Of a DNA stretch of 58,015 nucleotides, positions 14,955 to 23,777 are shown one piece after another. Location of the stretch: contig CAKTPV010000013.1 in assembly GCA_934591815.1 (NCBI GenBank), positions 1-58,015 on the forward strand, read 5' to 3'. Source of the DNA: an uncultured Oscillospiraceae bacterium. GTDB lineage: Bacteria; Bacillota; Clostridia; Oscillospirales; Oscillospiraceae. The position numbers were made by a program, and so were the translations under genes. Every line of letters starts with the position of its first letter. Position 1 is the first letter of the stretch. The notes beneath the pieces were generated by a model. It searched no databases and was not told the DNA's origin. It saw only the letters and a program-made list of their open reading frames with translations.

Positions 14955-17900
14955 GCCGCTCCACCTCCTCGTCTACCACCTGCCAGAACTCCTCCGGCGT
15001 TGTTTTTCGCAGATAATGCGGTTTGTCCCGGCTCTCATCGAACCAGCACGCCGACTGGAACGCGCACCACGTGCAGGCACTGTCCTGCGGCCCGCGGGTG
15101 CAGGGGTCGGCATCGATGTTGCCCTCCCCGATCTCACGGGCCACCCGGTGCAGCAGGCTGTCGATATACCGCGCCATCTTGCCCATCTGCGCTGTGTTCA
15201 CCAGTACGCTGGACAACAGTCCCTCTGCCGCGCCGTCCTTTGTCACGCTCACCGGCAGGTAGCACGGCGACTCCAACGCGCTGTGCTCCATGGCAGTCAG
15301 CACCTCCGGCTCGCCCAGCAGCATACCGGTGCGCCGCAGCTCGCGGCGCAGCTTATCCTCGATCTTGTCCGGCGGAAGCGCCCGGTCAGCCTGTAGGATG
15401 ATGTCCCGCGCCGGCATATACAGCACGCCCGCCGGCTCCACCGGGCTGCCGAAGTAGCTGCCGCCCTCCCTTTGCAGGGTAAACAGATACAGCAGCATCT
15501 GTATGCCCAGTCCGTACCGCACGTCCGACAGATCAAAGGCCTTTTTGCCGGTCTTGTAGTCCACCACCCGCAGATAGAGCTTGCCGTCCTTCAGCCAACC
15601 GTCCACCCGGTCCACCTTGCCGCCCACGGAAAGAGTGGTATTTCCTTCCGTCACGGTGATGGCTGGGAGCTGCCCGTCCTTGCCGCCGAAGCCCAGTTCA
15701 AAGGCAATAGGCCGGAAATCCGAAACCGCCATCTCGTCGGCGATGTTCTCCACGATGGCGCAGGCTGTCTCCCGCAGACGGGAGAACAGATACCGGAACC
15801 GGGCGCTCTTCCCGGCGTAGCCGTCGATCTGCGTCCGGGCGTACTCGTCCACATAGTGGTACACCAGCTTTCGCAGCGCCGGCTTGTCCACCTGCCCGTA
15901 ACCGCCCCGGTCCCGCACGTCCCGGTTCACATTTTCCAGCAGATAGTGGATGAATGTCCCCACCTCCGGTGCCTCAAAACCGGCGCTGGTGCGCTCCTTG
16001 GCGCGCAGGCCGTACTCCATGAAGTACCCGAAATGGCAGCTTTTCAGCCGGTCAACGCGGGAGGCGGACATGGCGATGTGCCGTCCGTACAGCGTCTCCA
16101 CCGCCTGCCGCGACAATCTGCCCCGCCCCATGGCACGGGCCTGCTCCATCCGTGTGAGCAGCGGCTTCTGCCCATGCTCGGCGAAGTACTGCCACAGCGG
16201 GCCGCCCGGCTCCTGACCTGCCAGCGCCAGCGCCGCCGCAGGCAGCTCACGCCGGTAGCTGCCGTCCTCCCGTTCGATTGCCACCTGCGGGAACAGCCGC
16301 GTGATGCGCGCCACCACGAAGGAGGGCAGCAGCTGGCTGCCCGTCCCATCCGACACAGGCCATGTCACCGTCAGCGACGCCGTGGGTTGGGCGAGGCAGG
16401 CATAGATATTCTGCAGCTCCGCACTGAGCGGGTCAAAGGTGGCATCAGACAGCAGGATGCCCCGCTGCTGCAAAAGCGCCCGCTCCTGCGCGTCCAGAAG
16501 GCCGCCGCCCGGCTCTACCGTGGGCAGTACGTTGTCGTTGGCACCCAGCAAAAACAGATGCCGCACCGTATGCCGGTCGTTCCGGGTGAGGGGCGTTACC
16601 TTCACCTGATCCAGCGTGGCGGGGATGGTGGCCACGGCGTACTGGCTCAGCACCAGCCGCAGCAGACGGGCAAACTCCTGTCCGTCCACCTCGACATCGC
16701 CCAGCAGCTCCACGAACTGATCCAGCACATCGCAGAAGATGCGCCACAGCTGGCTATACTCCTCCGCAAGCTGCACCTGTCCGTCGTCGTACAGCGCCTC
16801 CGTCTGCTGCTTCAGTGTCTCAGGCACCTCCGCCGACTCCGCAAATCTGTAAAGCGCTTCCGCTTTATCCCGCGCGGTAATCCCTGTCTTCAAGCCCTCA
16901 CTCAGGCCAGCGAACAGCTCACGCACCCGGCGGCGCACGGCGTTGACTTCCGCCAAGCGCTGCCGCCGCGTCTCGTTCAGCTCCGCGCCGTAGCCGTCGG
17001 GGCTGGCCGTCCAATCCGTGTCCCGCAGCCACATACTGCCCCGGATCTCCCAGCGGATCACATAGTTTTCCAGGATGTCGCACTCCGCCGTGGAGATGCC
17101 CGCCATGCCGGTCTTGAGACAGCGGAACACATCCTCGTATTCAAACCCGCCGGTGACCGCGTCCACCGCCGACAGCAGCATGGTCAGCACCGGCTTTTCC
17201 AGAATGTCGCTGCGGCGGCTGATGTAGGCCGGAACGCCGTCCCGCCGGAATACCGCCTCCAGCAGAGGCCCGTATACCTCCATGTTCCGGGCTGTCACAC
17301 CGATGTCCCGCCAGCGGCAGCCCTCCCGAGCCAGCCGCCGCACCTGCGCCGCCACATATTCCACCTCGGAGAAGGGCGTCTCCGCCTGATACAGCCGGAC
17401 AGGGGGCTGCTCCCCCTGCCACGGCGTCTCATCACCAAAGAAGCAGCGCTCCAGATGCGCCAGCGCCCCAGCGCCGCATCCGACAAGTATTTTTACTTCA
17501 CACTCGCTATGTACCGCTGCCGCCATACGCTTCAGACGATCCCGCTGGCGCAGTGCGTTCTGGAAAAGCTGCGGGTCGGACTCGTCGCCCAGCAGCGTTA
17601 CCGTCACGCTGTTGGCCTGCCGCAGCGCCGTCTCCAGAATGTCCTCCTCCACCCGGTTGAAGTAGGAAAAGCCGTCCACATAGACGTCCTTCCCCACCAG
17701 ATAGTCCGAGCCCGGCAGGGCGTCGCACAGCTTTTGCACCCGAGAGCGGGCGTCTATTCCCTCTCCATGGAGGCGCGCATCGTAGGCGCCGTAGATCAGC
17801 GCCGCTGAACGCAGCTTTTCCCCTGCCGCGCCGTCCATGTCGGACACCTGCTCCATCAGTGCCGCCGGCGTCACACGGTAGGCATACAGTTCATCCGCCA

Positions 17901-18264
17901 GCGCCACCAGCTGCCGCAGAAACGCCGGGCGCTGGGAGGGGCGGGCAAATACCGTCAGCCGTCCGCTGACCTCCTGCAGCGCCCGCCGCATGGTCAGCAG
18001 CTTGCCGCCGTTGTCCAGCGTCACATCCGCCAAGCCGCCGGTCTGAGACAGCACCCGGGTGGCCAGGTTCCGGAAGCTCAGTACCTCCGCGTCACGGCTG
18101 GCTGTGGGGCCGCAGACGCGGCAGAGATCCAGCTCCGCCTCGTGGGAGGCGTGCTCCGGCACCAGCAGAATCTGCGGGCGCTGCCGCCGCTGCTTCTCCA
18201 GCGTCTCCAGCACCAGCCGGCTCTTTCCGGCACCCGCTCGTCCCATCCATATCTGTAATTTCAT
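14947..18264 (-). CDS. addB: ATP-dependent helicase/deoxyribonuclease subunit B
   Basis: 1105 residues. Starts with P-loop GRAGAGKS at residues ~8-15, followed by an inactivated-helicase-like body that in the family reads Chi. The C-terminal nuclease has 'VGGKVDRVDGW' and 'VVDYKTGKK'. Iron-sulfur ligands expected in AddB are visible: one Cys in 'LKSCHFGYFMEYG' and three in 'ACTWCAFQSACWF'. First gene of the addBA operon. Confidence 0.95.
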   Translation of the reverse strand: MKLQIWMGRAGAGKSRLVLETLEKQRRQRPQILLVPEHASHEAELDLCRVCGPTASRDAEVLSFRNLATRVLSQTGGLADVTLDNGGKLLTMRRALQEVSGRLTVFARPSQRPAFLRQLVALADELYAYRVTPAALMEQVSDMDGAAGEKLRSAALIYGAYDARLHGEGIDARSRVQKLCDALPGSDYLVGKDVYVDGFSYFNRVEEDILETALRQANSVTVTLLGDESDPQLFQNALRQRDRLKRMAAAVHSECEVKILVGCGAGALAHLERCFFGDETPWQGEQPPVRLYQAETPFSEVEYVAAQVRRLAREGCRWRDIGVTARNMEVYGPLLEAVFRRDGVPAYISRRSDILEKPVLTMLLSAVDAVTGGFEYEDVFRCLKTGMAGISTAECDILENYVIRWEIRGSMWLRDTDWTASPDGYGAELNETRRQRLAEVNAVRRRVRELFAGLSEGLKTGITARDKAEALYRFAESAEVPETLKQQTEALYDDGQVQLAEEYSQLWRIFCDVLDQFVELLGDVEVDGQEFARLLRLVLSQYAVATIPATLDQVKVTPLTRNDRHTVRHLFLLGANDNVLPTVEPGGGLLDAQERALLQQRGILLSDATFDPLSAELQNIYACLAQPTASLTVTWPVSDGTGSQLLPSFVVARITRLFPQVAIEREDGSYRRELPAAALALAGQEPGGPLWQYFAEHGQKPLLTRMEQARAMGRGRLSRQAVETLYGRHIAMSASRVDRLKSCHFGYFMEYGLRAKERTSAGFEAPEVGTFIHYLLENVNRDVRDRGGYGQVDKPALRKLVYHYVDEYARTQIDGYAGKSARFRYLFSRLRETACAIVENIADEMAVSDFRPIAFELGFGGKDGQLPAITVTEGNTTLSVGGKVDRVDGWLKDGKLYLRVVDYKTGKKAFDLSDVRYGLGIQMLLYLFTLQREGGSYFGSPVEPAGVLYMPARDIILQADRALPPDKIEDKLRRELRRTGMLLGEPEVLTAMEHSALESPCYLPVSVTKDGAAEGLLSSVLVNTAQMGKMARYIDSLLHRVAREIGEGNIDADPCTRGPQDSACTWCAFQSACWFDESRDKPHYLRKTTPEEFWQVVDEEVERHG

Positions 18265-18315
18265 TCCGCTCCCCCGCTTTCAGCCTGCGCCGCCCGATCA
18301 CGGCTTTTTGTGCTT

Positions 18316-18321
18316 ATTATA
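18316..18321 (-). promoter_or_regulatory. addB -10 element
   Basis: A perfect TATAAT on the minus strand about 55 bp upstream of addB. The -35 (TTTCCT at 17-bp spacing) is weak. Confidence 0.45.
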
Positions 18322-18364
18322 CCGTATCCACTGTCCAAAGGAAAGGACAATCCCCACACGGCGC

Positions 18365-18421
18365 AAAAAAAGAGCGCACCTCCGCCGCTCCGCACGTTCT
18401 CGTGCGGAGCGGCGGAGGTGC
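18365..18421 (-). terminator. Strong terminator of the importer/XdhC/NTPase operon
   Basis: A 21-bp perfect stem (18376-18396 with 18401-18421, sequence GCACCTCCGCCGCTCCGCAC...) and a TTCT/AGAA loop, followed on the minus strand by GCTCTTTTTTTGC. Confidence 0.9.
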
Positions 18422-18433
18422 TCCCTTCTTAAT

Positions 18434-18931
18434 CTACTTTTCGATGCCGAGTTGATGCCGCAGCGCGTCCCGGTTCTCCTCCGTCACCGTGACCACCCGC
18501 ACCCGCGGATGTGCCGCCACCTGGCGCAAAAACGCGCTGTCCGCCTGCTGCAAAACGCCGTATACCGGCGTTTCGCCGTCCAGCGCCGCCAGCACCGCCG
18601 CTTGAAAGCGCTGCGCCGCCGCCTCCGCAGGCCCCAGCTCATCCATGACGATGACCTCGCAGTTCGCCGTATCCGCCAGCGCCGCCACACCCAGCAAATC
18701 AAACCGCTCCGGCCGCTGCTCGCCGCAGAGGCAGACCAGATTCTCCTGTGTGGGGCCCTCTTTCGATGCTGCCCGCAGCAGATGGATGGAGGGACGGTCA
18801 AAGACGCCCTCCACCCGCAGGGTAAAGAAGCCGCCCGGTCTTTTCCCCTCCAGCAGGCAGCGCAGCAGCGTAGATTTTCCCACGCCCCTTCGCCCCGTCA
18901 GGAACAGATGGTCAGTGCATGGGGCAGCCAT
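18434..18931 (-). CDS. P-loop NTPase, THEP1/NTPase_1-like
   Basis: 165 residues from the ATG at 18931. Walker A GRRGVGKST near residue 12; Walker B-like VIVMDELGP around residue 92, the typical spacing of the small THEP1-type nucleoside-triphosphatase family. The usual central Cys/Gly segment is replaced by 'NLVCLCGEQRP'. It overlaps the 3' end of the xdhC-like gene by 20 nt and is last in the operon. Its partner is unknown; the neighbourhood hints at molybdenum-enzyme maturation. A longer start at 18973 is possible but has no better ribosome binding site. Confidence 0.65.
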   Translation of the reverse strand: MAAPCTDHLFLTGRRGVGKSTLLRCLLEGKRPGGFFTLRVEGVFDRPSIHLLRAASKEGPTQENLVCLCGEQRPERFDLLGVAALADTANCEVIVMDELGPAEAAAQRFQAAVLAALDGETPVYGVLQQADSAFLRQVAAHPRVRVVTVTEENRDALRHQLGIEK

Positions 18932-19889
18932 GGTGTACCTCCCCGTTGGCCTCGCGGCGGGTGGCCCGCACAAGGATCATTTCCCCGGCAATGGACACCG
19001 CCAGTTCCTCCGGCGTCACTGCCTTGATGGCCGTGCCCACCGGCGTATGCACAAAGGCGATGGCCTCCTCGGAGATCCCCGCCTCCCGCAGGCGCTGGTT
19101 GACGAAGGCCGTTTTCTTCCGGGAGCCAATGACGCCCACATAGGCTGTCTCGCCCCGCAGCACCTGTACCTGCACCTGAAAATCGTACTCGTGGCCGTTG
19201 GTCATGACGACCACAAAGTCCTCCGCCCCCACGGTCAGATAGTCACCGATGCGGGTGAAGTCGCCGCAGATGACCTGATCCGCCTGCGGGAATCGCTCCC
19301 GGGTGGCGAACTGGGGCCGGTCGTCGAACACCACTGGCCGGAAGCCCACGGTACAAAGCAGAGGCACCAGCGCACGGGCGATATGCCCCGCGCCGAAGAT
19401 CAATGCCCGCTCGCCGATGGGCAGCGGCATTGTAAAGCAGTTTTCCTTGTCAGCATCGTTGTCCGACAGATAGGGCATTGCACCATCCAGCGGCTGCACC
19501 AGCCAGCCCCGCTCCCGTGCGCCGAGCCGCCGCAGCACCTCCGCTGCCAGCGCGTCCCACGCGCCGTCCGCCGCCGGGATGCGGCGGAAGTACACGGTCA
19601 CATCGCCGCCGCAGACCATACCGGTGCTCTGGGCGCTGCCGTCCCGGCGCAGACGGAATTCGTGGGTACGGCTGTCCGCGCCGCTATGCAGCATCTCCTG
19701 TGCAAGGGCGATGGCCTGCCCCTCCACGGCGCCGCCGCCGATGGTGCCGGCCAACAGGCCGTCCTTCCCCACCAGCATCTGGCTGCCCTTGCCCCGGGGC
19801 GCGGAGCCGTCGTCCCAGATGATGGTGGCCAGCACCGCGTCATGGCCCTTCTCCCGCTGGTACACCAGCGTCTGAAAAATGGTATGCAT
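18912..19889 (-). CDS. XdhC/CoxI family molybdenum-hydroxylase maturation protein
   Basis: 325 residues. N-terminal XdhC_CoxI domain: 'TIIWDDGSAPRGKGSQMLV', 'GTIGGGAVEGQAI', 'GMVCGGDVTVYF'. C-terminal Rossmann domain: 'LIFGAGHIARALVPLL', 'VFDDRPQFA', 'YVGVIGSRKK'. XdhC-type proteins bind molybdenum cofactor and aid its sulfuration and insertion into xanthine dehydrogenase-like enzymes. No hydroxylase structural gene is in the window. The gene follows the substrate-binding protein after an 88-bp spacer with a strong hairpin, so it probably belongs to the same operon. Confidence 0.88.
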   Translation of the reverse strand: MHTIFQTLVYQREKGHDAVLATIIWDDGSAPRGKGSQMLVGKDGLLAGTIGGGAVEGQAIALAQEMLHSGADSRTHEFRLRRDGSAQSTGMVCGGDVTVYFRRIPAADGAWDALAAEVLRRLGARERGWLVQPLDGAMPYLSDNDADKENCFTMPLPIGERALIFGAGHIARALVPLLCTVGFRPVVFDDRPQFATRERFPQADQVICGDFTRIGDYLTVGAEDFVVVMTNGHEYDFQVQVQVLRGETAYVGVIGSRKKTAFVNQRLREAGISEEAIAFVHTPVGTAIKAVTPEELAVSIAGEMILVRATRREANGEVHHGCPMH

Positions 19890-19925
19890 GGACTCTCCTC
19901 CCGCCGCCGCAGCGGCTGTTCACGT

Positions 19926-19964
19926 ACACCCAGCGGCACACAAATGCCGCTGGGTGTCCTTTTT
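19926..19964 (+). terminator. 13-bp perfect hairpin between the substrate-binding protein and xdhC genes
   Basis: ACACCCAGCGGCA (19926-19938) pairs with 19945-19957. The T-run (CCTTTTTC) is on the plus strand, so as a terminator it would face antisense transcription. In the minus-strand operon mRNA it is an intercistronic hairpin that may stabilise the upstream message. Confidence 0.6.
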
Positions 19965-19977
19965 CAATGTGTACAGG

Positions 19978-21081
19978 TCACGCCGCCTGACCGTTCAGAT
20001 GCGCAGAGCCGCCCATCAGTGCATCGTACTGCGCCTGGGTCAGCTCGCAGTGGTAGAACATCTGGAAGTAGGTACTGACCTCGGTGTACAGGTCATAGTC
20101 CGCCGCATCGGGGTACAGGATCTTGGCCATCCACGTCATACCCAGCAGCCGCTGGACGCTGGGCGGGAAGCCCATCCAGTTGTAGGGACCCATAGGCACC
20201 TCGTAATAGGCGCCGTTCTTGATGGCGGTGACGGTCTGCCAGTTCTCGTTGCTGCCCACGGAGGCGTAGATGCTGCCGGGAGCGAACAGGATCACATCCG
20301 GGTTCCATTTGAGGATCTGCTCCATGTCCACCTCGTTGCCGGTGCCCTTGCTGGACGGCTCCTCCACCACGGCCAGGTTGTTGGCCAGCAGGTCGATGGC
20401 CTCGGCGTGATAGGAGCCCTTGGCGATGACGTTCAGGCCCTCGTCCCCGGTGATGTACAGAAGATTCACCTTCTCCACGCTGTTCGCGATCTCCACGGCG
20501 CGGTCATAGGCGTAGCGGCAGTAGTCCGCCAGCCCCTGCGCCTCGTTGGGCATGGCCAGCAGGTCGCCCAGCATGGCGTAGGTGTTGTCCATAGAGGCGA
20601 GATAGGCGTCGATATGGACGAAGGGGATACCGGTCTGCTCCTGCAGGGCATCCATGTCCTCCACGATGCTGCCCTTGGGCTCGCCCACATCGATGACCAC
20701 ATCCGGTGCGGCGGCCAGCAGCGTCTCCAGATTCATCTCACCCTTGCCGCCATAGAGCTGTCCCAGCATGGGCAGGTCGTAGTACTTCGTATCCAGAAAC
20801 TGAGCGGCACTCTCGTCCCACGCATTGGCGATGCCCACCAGCTTGTCGGGCGCCATCGCGAACACCACGATCTGCGCCAGCGGGCCGGAAACGGCGATCT
20901 TCTCCACGTTCGCAGGCACCGTGACCTCGCGGCCGCAGGAATCGGTAAACACACGGGTCACAGCCTCGTCACCGGTATTCTGGCTGTCGCCGTTATTCGT
21001 CTCCGGCTGGGCGCCGCAGGCAAACAGCGACACGGACATGACCAGCGCCAGCAGCAGCGCTATCCATTTCTTTCCATTCAT
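19978..21081 (-). CDS. ABC importer substrate-binding lipoprotein (BtuF/FhuD/MolA fold)
   Basis: 367 residues. Signal peptide with lipobox (LFAC, Cys22) and an acidic/Asn-rich linker. The two-lobed TroA-type fold shows 'VEKIAVSGPLAQIVVFAMAPDKLVGIANAW', 'LLAAAPDVVIDVGEP' and 'NPDVILFAPG'. Such proteins deliver siderophores, haem, cobalamin or molybdate/tungstate to FecCD permeases. The ligand cannot be read from the sequence, but linkage to XdhC makes an oxyanion or cofactor-related ligand worth considering. It is the fourth gene of the operon, after the methyltransferase. Confidence 0.88.
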   Translation of the reverse strand: MNGKKWIALLLALVMSVSLFACGAQPETNNGDSQNTGDEAVTRVFTDSCGREVTVPANVEKIAVSGPLAQIVVFAMAPDKLVGIANAWDESAAQFLDTKYYDLPMLGQLYGGKGEMNLETLLAAAPDVVIDVGEPKGSIVEDMDALQEQTGIPFVHIDAYLASMDNTYAMLGDLLAMPNEAQGLADYCRYAYDRAVEIANSVEKVNLLYITGDEGLNVIAKGSYHAEAIDLLANNLAVVEEPSSKGTGNEVDMEQILKWNPDVILFAPGSIYASVGSNENWQTVTAIKNGAYYEVPMGPYNWMGFPPSVQRLLGMTWMAKILYPDAADYDLYTEVSTYFQMFYHCELTQAQYDALMGGSAHLNGQAA

Positions 21082-21121
21082 TTTCGTTCTTCTCCTAATT
21101 TTTTATAACTATATTCCGGTT

Positions 21122-21883
21122 TTACTCCGGTTTTTCTTCCGGTTCTGCTCTGTTTTTCGGCATTTCCGGAATGTTCAACGCATCAAATACCAGTATCCCC
21201 GCCGGGCGGAGGCTTGGCAGCCGCCACGGGAAGGCGGCGTCACCCGTTGCCTCCAATCTCGTGCAGAGAAGCTCCTCCGTGATGAGGGCGGCGTCGTCCT
21301 GCCGGCGGTACAGGGCAAAGAAGCACCGGGCGTCCTCCAAACTGCGGAAGGGCTGGTCGAAGCGGAACGCCGTCTGCTGCAGCTCGTAGGGGATGCCCAG
21401 CTCCTCCAGACGGCGGCAGGCAGACTCCAGTCCATGGCTGCCGCCCAGCGGCTGCCGCGTCACCGTAAAGCGGTGGGCGGTCTGGTCGCGTTTGACAGCG
21501 ATGACTTTGCCGCGGCACTGTGTCTTGGCGGCAGCGAGTATCTCGTCCATACTGCCGAAGAAGCAGAACACCATGGCGTCGTAGGGCTTTTCCGGCCGGT
21601 GGGCAAACACATCCTCACAGCAGGTCTGCACATTCTCAATATGCCGAAGCGCCAGTTCCCGCTCCAGCACCGCCAGCGCACGCCGGTCCCGCTCCACCGC
21701 TGTGACGGTGCGGACATGGGGCGACAGTGCCAGCGACAGATACCCAAGGCCGCAGCCTGCGTCGCAGACGGCGTCCTCCGGGGTCAGATACGGCAGCAGC
21801 TCCGCTGCCAGACGGCGGTGAAAGTCCGTCTCACCGGCGGCGTCCGCCATAAAGCGGATCCCTTCATCTGTCCAGCGGAACAT
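21122..21883 (-). CDS. Class I SAM-dependent methyltransferase
   Basis: 253 residues. Motif I DAGCGLGYLSLAL at residues ~40-52, acidic motif II 'VTAVERDRRAL', later 'YDAMVFCFFGSMDEIL'. It begins 20 nt inside the 3' end of the ABC ATPase gene, so the two are coupled. A methyltransferase embedded between the ATPase and binding-protein genes of an importer suggests it modifies the imported ligand or a chelator; that is inference. The substrate is unknown. Confidence 0.82.
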   Translation of the reverse strand: MFRWTDEGIRFMADAAGETDFHRRLAAELLPYLTPEDAVCDAGCGLGYLSLALSPHVRTVTAVERDRRALAVLERELALRHIENVQTCCEDVFAHRPEKPYDAMVFCFFGSMDEILAAAKTQCRGKVIAVKRDQTAHRFTVTRQPLGGSHGLESACRRLEELGIPYELQQTAFRFDQPFRSLEDARCFFALYRRQDDAALITEELLCTRLEATGDAAFPWRLPSLRPAGILVFDALNIPEMPKNRAEPEEKPE

Positions 21884-22658
21884 TGTCCACGCCTCCCTTC
21901 GGTACGATGGCGGGGCCGTGCGCCGTATCCAGCAGCACGGCGTCCACGCCGTAGAGACGGTGGAGCAGCTCCGCCGTCAGCACGTCCCGCGCCCCGCCGA
22001 AGGCAGCCACGCCGCCGCCGGACAGTGCCAGCACGCAGTCCGCAAACCGCAGGGCGTGCTGGGGATCGTGGGTGGAGAGGATCACGGTATAGCCGCGGCG
22101 TGCCAGTTCCTTGACGCACCGCAGCACCCGCAGCTGGTTGCCGTAGTCCAACGAGGAGGTCGGCTCGTCCATCACCAGAATATCCGCCTGCTGGCACAGG
22201 GCGCGGGCGATAAGCACCAGCTGCTGCTCGCCGCCGGACAGCTCCGAAAAGCTGCGCCGCGCCAGCTGCGCCACGCCCATTTGTTCCAATGCGGCCATGG
22301 CCTGCTCCTCCTGGGCGGCGGAGGGGGAGCGAAACGGCGAGAACTGACGGGTCAGCCCCATCAGCGCCGTATCCAGCACGGAGTAGCCGAAGGTGGGGCG
22401 GTGTATCTGAGGGATGTAGGCGATATGCGCCGCCAGCGCCCGCTGATCCAGTGTCCGGGCGTCCCGCCCGTCCAGCAAAATGGCGCCGCCGTAGTCCGGC
22501 AGGCCGCCGAGGATGCAGCGAAACAGCGTGCTTTTTCCCGCGCCGTTGGGGCCGAGGACGGACAGCAGTTCTCCCTGCCGCGCCGTAAAGGACACGCTTT
22601 GCAGGGCGGTATGGCCGCCGCGGTAGGTGTAGGACAGGTCGTTGACGGTCAGGTTCAC
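21864..22658 (-). CDS. ABC importer ATP-binding protein (FecE/BtuD type)
   Basis: 264 residues. Walker A GPNGAGKST, Q-loop 'YIPQIHRPTFGYSV', signature LSGGEQQ, Walker B 'ILVMDEPTSSLD', H-loop STHD. It overlaps the permease stop by 4 nt and the methyltransferase start by 20 nt. It powers the FecCD-type permease encoded just upstream. Confidence 0.93.
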   Translation of the reverse strand: MNLTVNDLSYTYRGGHTALQSVSFTARQGELLSVLGPNGAGKSTLFRCILGGLPDYGGAILLDGRDARTLDQRALAAHIAYIPQIHRPTFGYSVLDTALMGLTRQFSPFRSPSAAQEEQAMAALEQMGVAQLARRSFSELSGGEQQLVLIARALCQQADILVMDEPTSSLDYGNQLRVLRCVKELARRGYTVILSTHDPQHALRFADCVLALSGGGVAAFGGARDVLTAELLHRLYGVDAVLLDTAHGPAIVPKGGVDNVPLDR

Positions 22659-23671
22659 AGGCGATCATCCCCCTTTATCATCAGATAGACGAAGAAGGGC
22701 GCGCCTACAAAGGCCGTCAGGATGCCGATGGGGATCTCCACCGCCGTCAGGCAGCGGGCAAGGTTGTCCACCAGCAGCAAAAAGGCCGCGCCGAACACCA
22801 TGGACATGGGCAGAAGATACCGGCAGTCGTTGCCCACCAGGCGGCGGCTGAGGTGCGGGATCACCAGGCCCACCCAGCCGATCATACCGGAGACGGAGAC
22901 GCTGGCGGCGGTGAGCACCGTGGCGCTGAGGATCACCACCAGCCGGAGACGGTCGGTGTTGACGCCCATGGAGCGCGCCTCGTCCGCCGACAGGGTCAGC
23001 AGGTTCATGCGCCAGCGCAGCAGAAGCAGCGGCATAAGCCCCACCGCCATGCAGACGGCGGCGAACCCTACCGTTTTCATCCGGGTACCGGACAGGCTGC
23101 CCATGAGCCAGTAGGTGATCTGGGGCAGCTGGTTGCTGGGGTCGGCCACCAGCTTTATGTAGGACGTACCGGCGGAGAACAGCGACCCCACCATGATGCC
23201 CGCCAGCAGAATGCTGACCACGCGGTTGCCCCGCGTATGGCTGCCGATGAGATAGACCAGCACCACCGTCAGCAGACTGGACAGGAACGCAAACACCGTG
23301 ACCATCACGCTGCTCTGCCCCGTCAGGATGGCCAGTGCCGCGCCGAAGCAGGCGCCGGAGGAGGCGCCCAGAATATCCGGCGCCGCCATGGGATTCTGGA
23401 ACACCGTCTGGTAGCCGGTACCGGCGGCGGACAGGGCGCAGCCCACCAGACACGCCAGCAGAATACGGGGCATCCGGACGTTCCACACCACGATGGCCAT
23501 GTTGTCCGTCCACGTCTGCGCCACGGCGAACACACGGGAGAGGAGGATACGCACCACCTGTCCCAGCGGCACGTCGTACCGCCCCCACACGAAGGACAGG
23601 AGGAACAGCAGCACCAGCGCCAGCGCCATCAGACATACCCGGCACAGCGGCCGCCTGCGGTGTGCGTCCAT
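22655..23671 (-). CDS. FecCD-family ABC importer permease
   Basis: 338 residues, hydrophobic with about ten predicted helices. Family motifs: 'RMPRILLACLVGCALSAAGTGYQTVFQNPMAAPDILG'-type segment (RxPR ... GxxxQ ... NPLA/PDxLG pattern) and 'GLVIPHLSRRLVGNDCRYLLP' near the C-terminus. First gene of the five-to-six gene importer operon; the ATG follows GGAGGAGGG. Confidence 0.94.
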   Translation of the reverse strand: MDAHRRRPLCRVCLMALALVLLFLLSFVWGRYDVPLGQVVRILLSRVFAVAQTWTDNMAIVVWNVRMPRILLACLVGCALSAAGTGYQTVFQNPMAAPDILGASSGACFGAALAILTGQSSVMVTVFAFLSSLLTVVLVYLIGSHTRGNRVVSILLAGIMVGSLFSAGTSYIKLVADPSNQLPQITYWLMGSLSGTRMKTVGFAAVCMAVGLMPLLLLRWRMNLLTLSADEARSMGVNTDRLRLVVILSATVLTAASVSVSGMIGWVGLVIPHLSRRLVGNDCRYLLPMSMVFGAAFLLLVDNLARCLTAVEIPIGILTAFVGAPFFVYLMIKGDDRL

Positions 23672-23687
23672 ATCGATCCCTCCTCCC

Positions 23688-23733
23688 GTAAAATACGTTC
23701 TCCATTTTACAGGATAACGGTACTGTCGTGCAA
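23688..23733 (-). promoter_or_regulatory. Promoter and inverted-repeat operator of the importer operon
   Basis: Minus strand TTGCAC (23728-23733), 18-bp spacer, TAAAAT (23704-23709). An inverted repeat GTAAAAT/ATTTTAC (23688-23694 and 23704-23710, 9-bp gap) overlaps the -10, a layout expected of a repressor site. The regulator is unknown. Confidence 0.5.
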
Positions 23734-23777
23734 GGTGTGCCGTTCGGTATTGTCGGAAAATTATTCACTATCATCGT

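Noticed and set aside
15472..17808. A 778-codon open frame on the plus strand
   Set aside because: It is antisense to addB, whose helicase and nuclease motifs are intact. High GC keeps the opposite strand open; the translation is His/Arg/Gln-rich without domains.
23672..23770. Cobalamin or molybdenum-cofactor riboswitch for the importer operon
   Set aside because: Only about 40 nt separate the predicted promoter from the start codon, too short for either riboswitch, and no conserved elements are visible.
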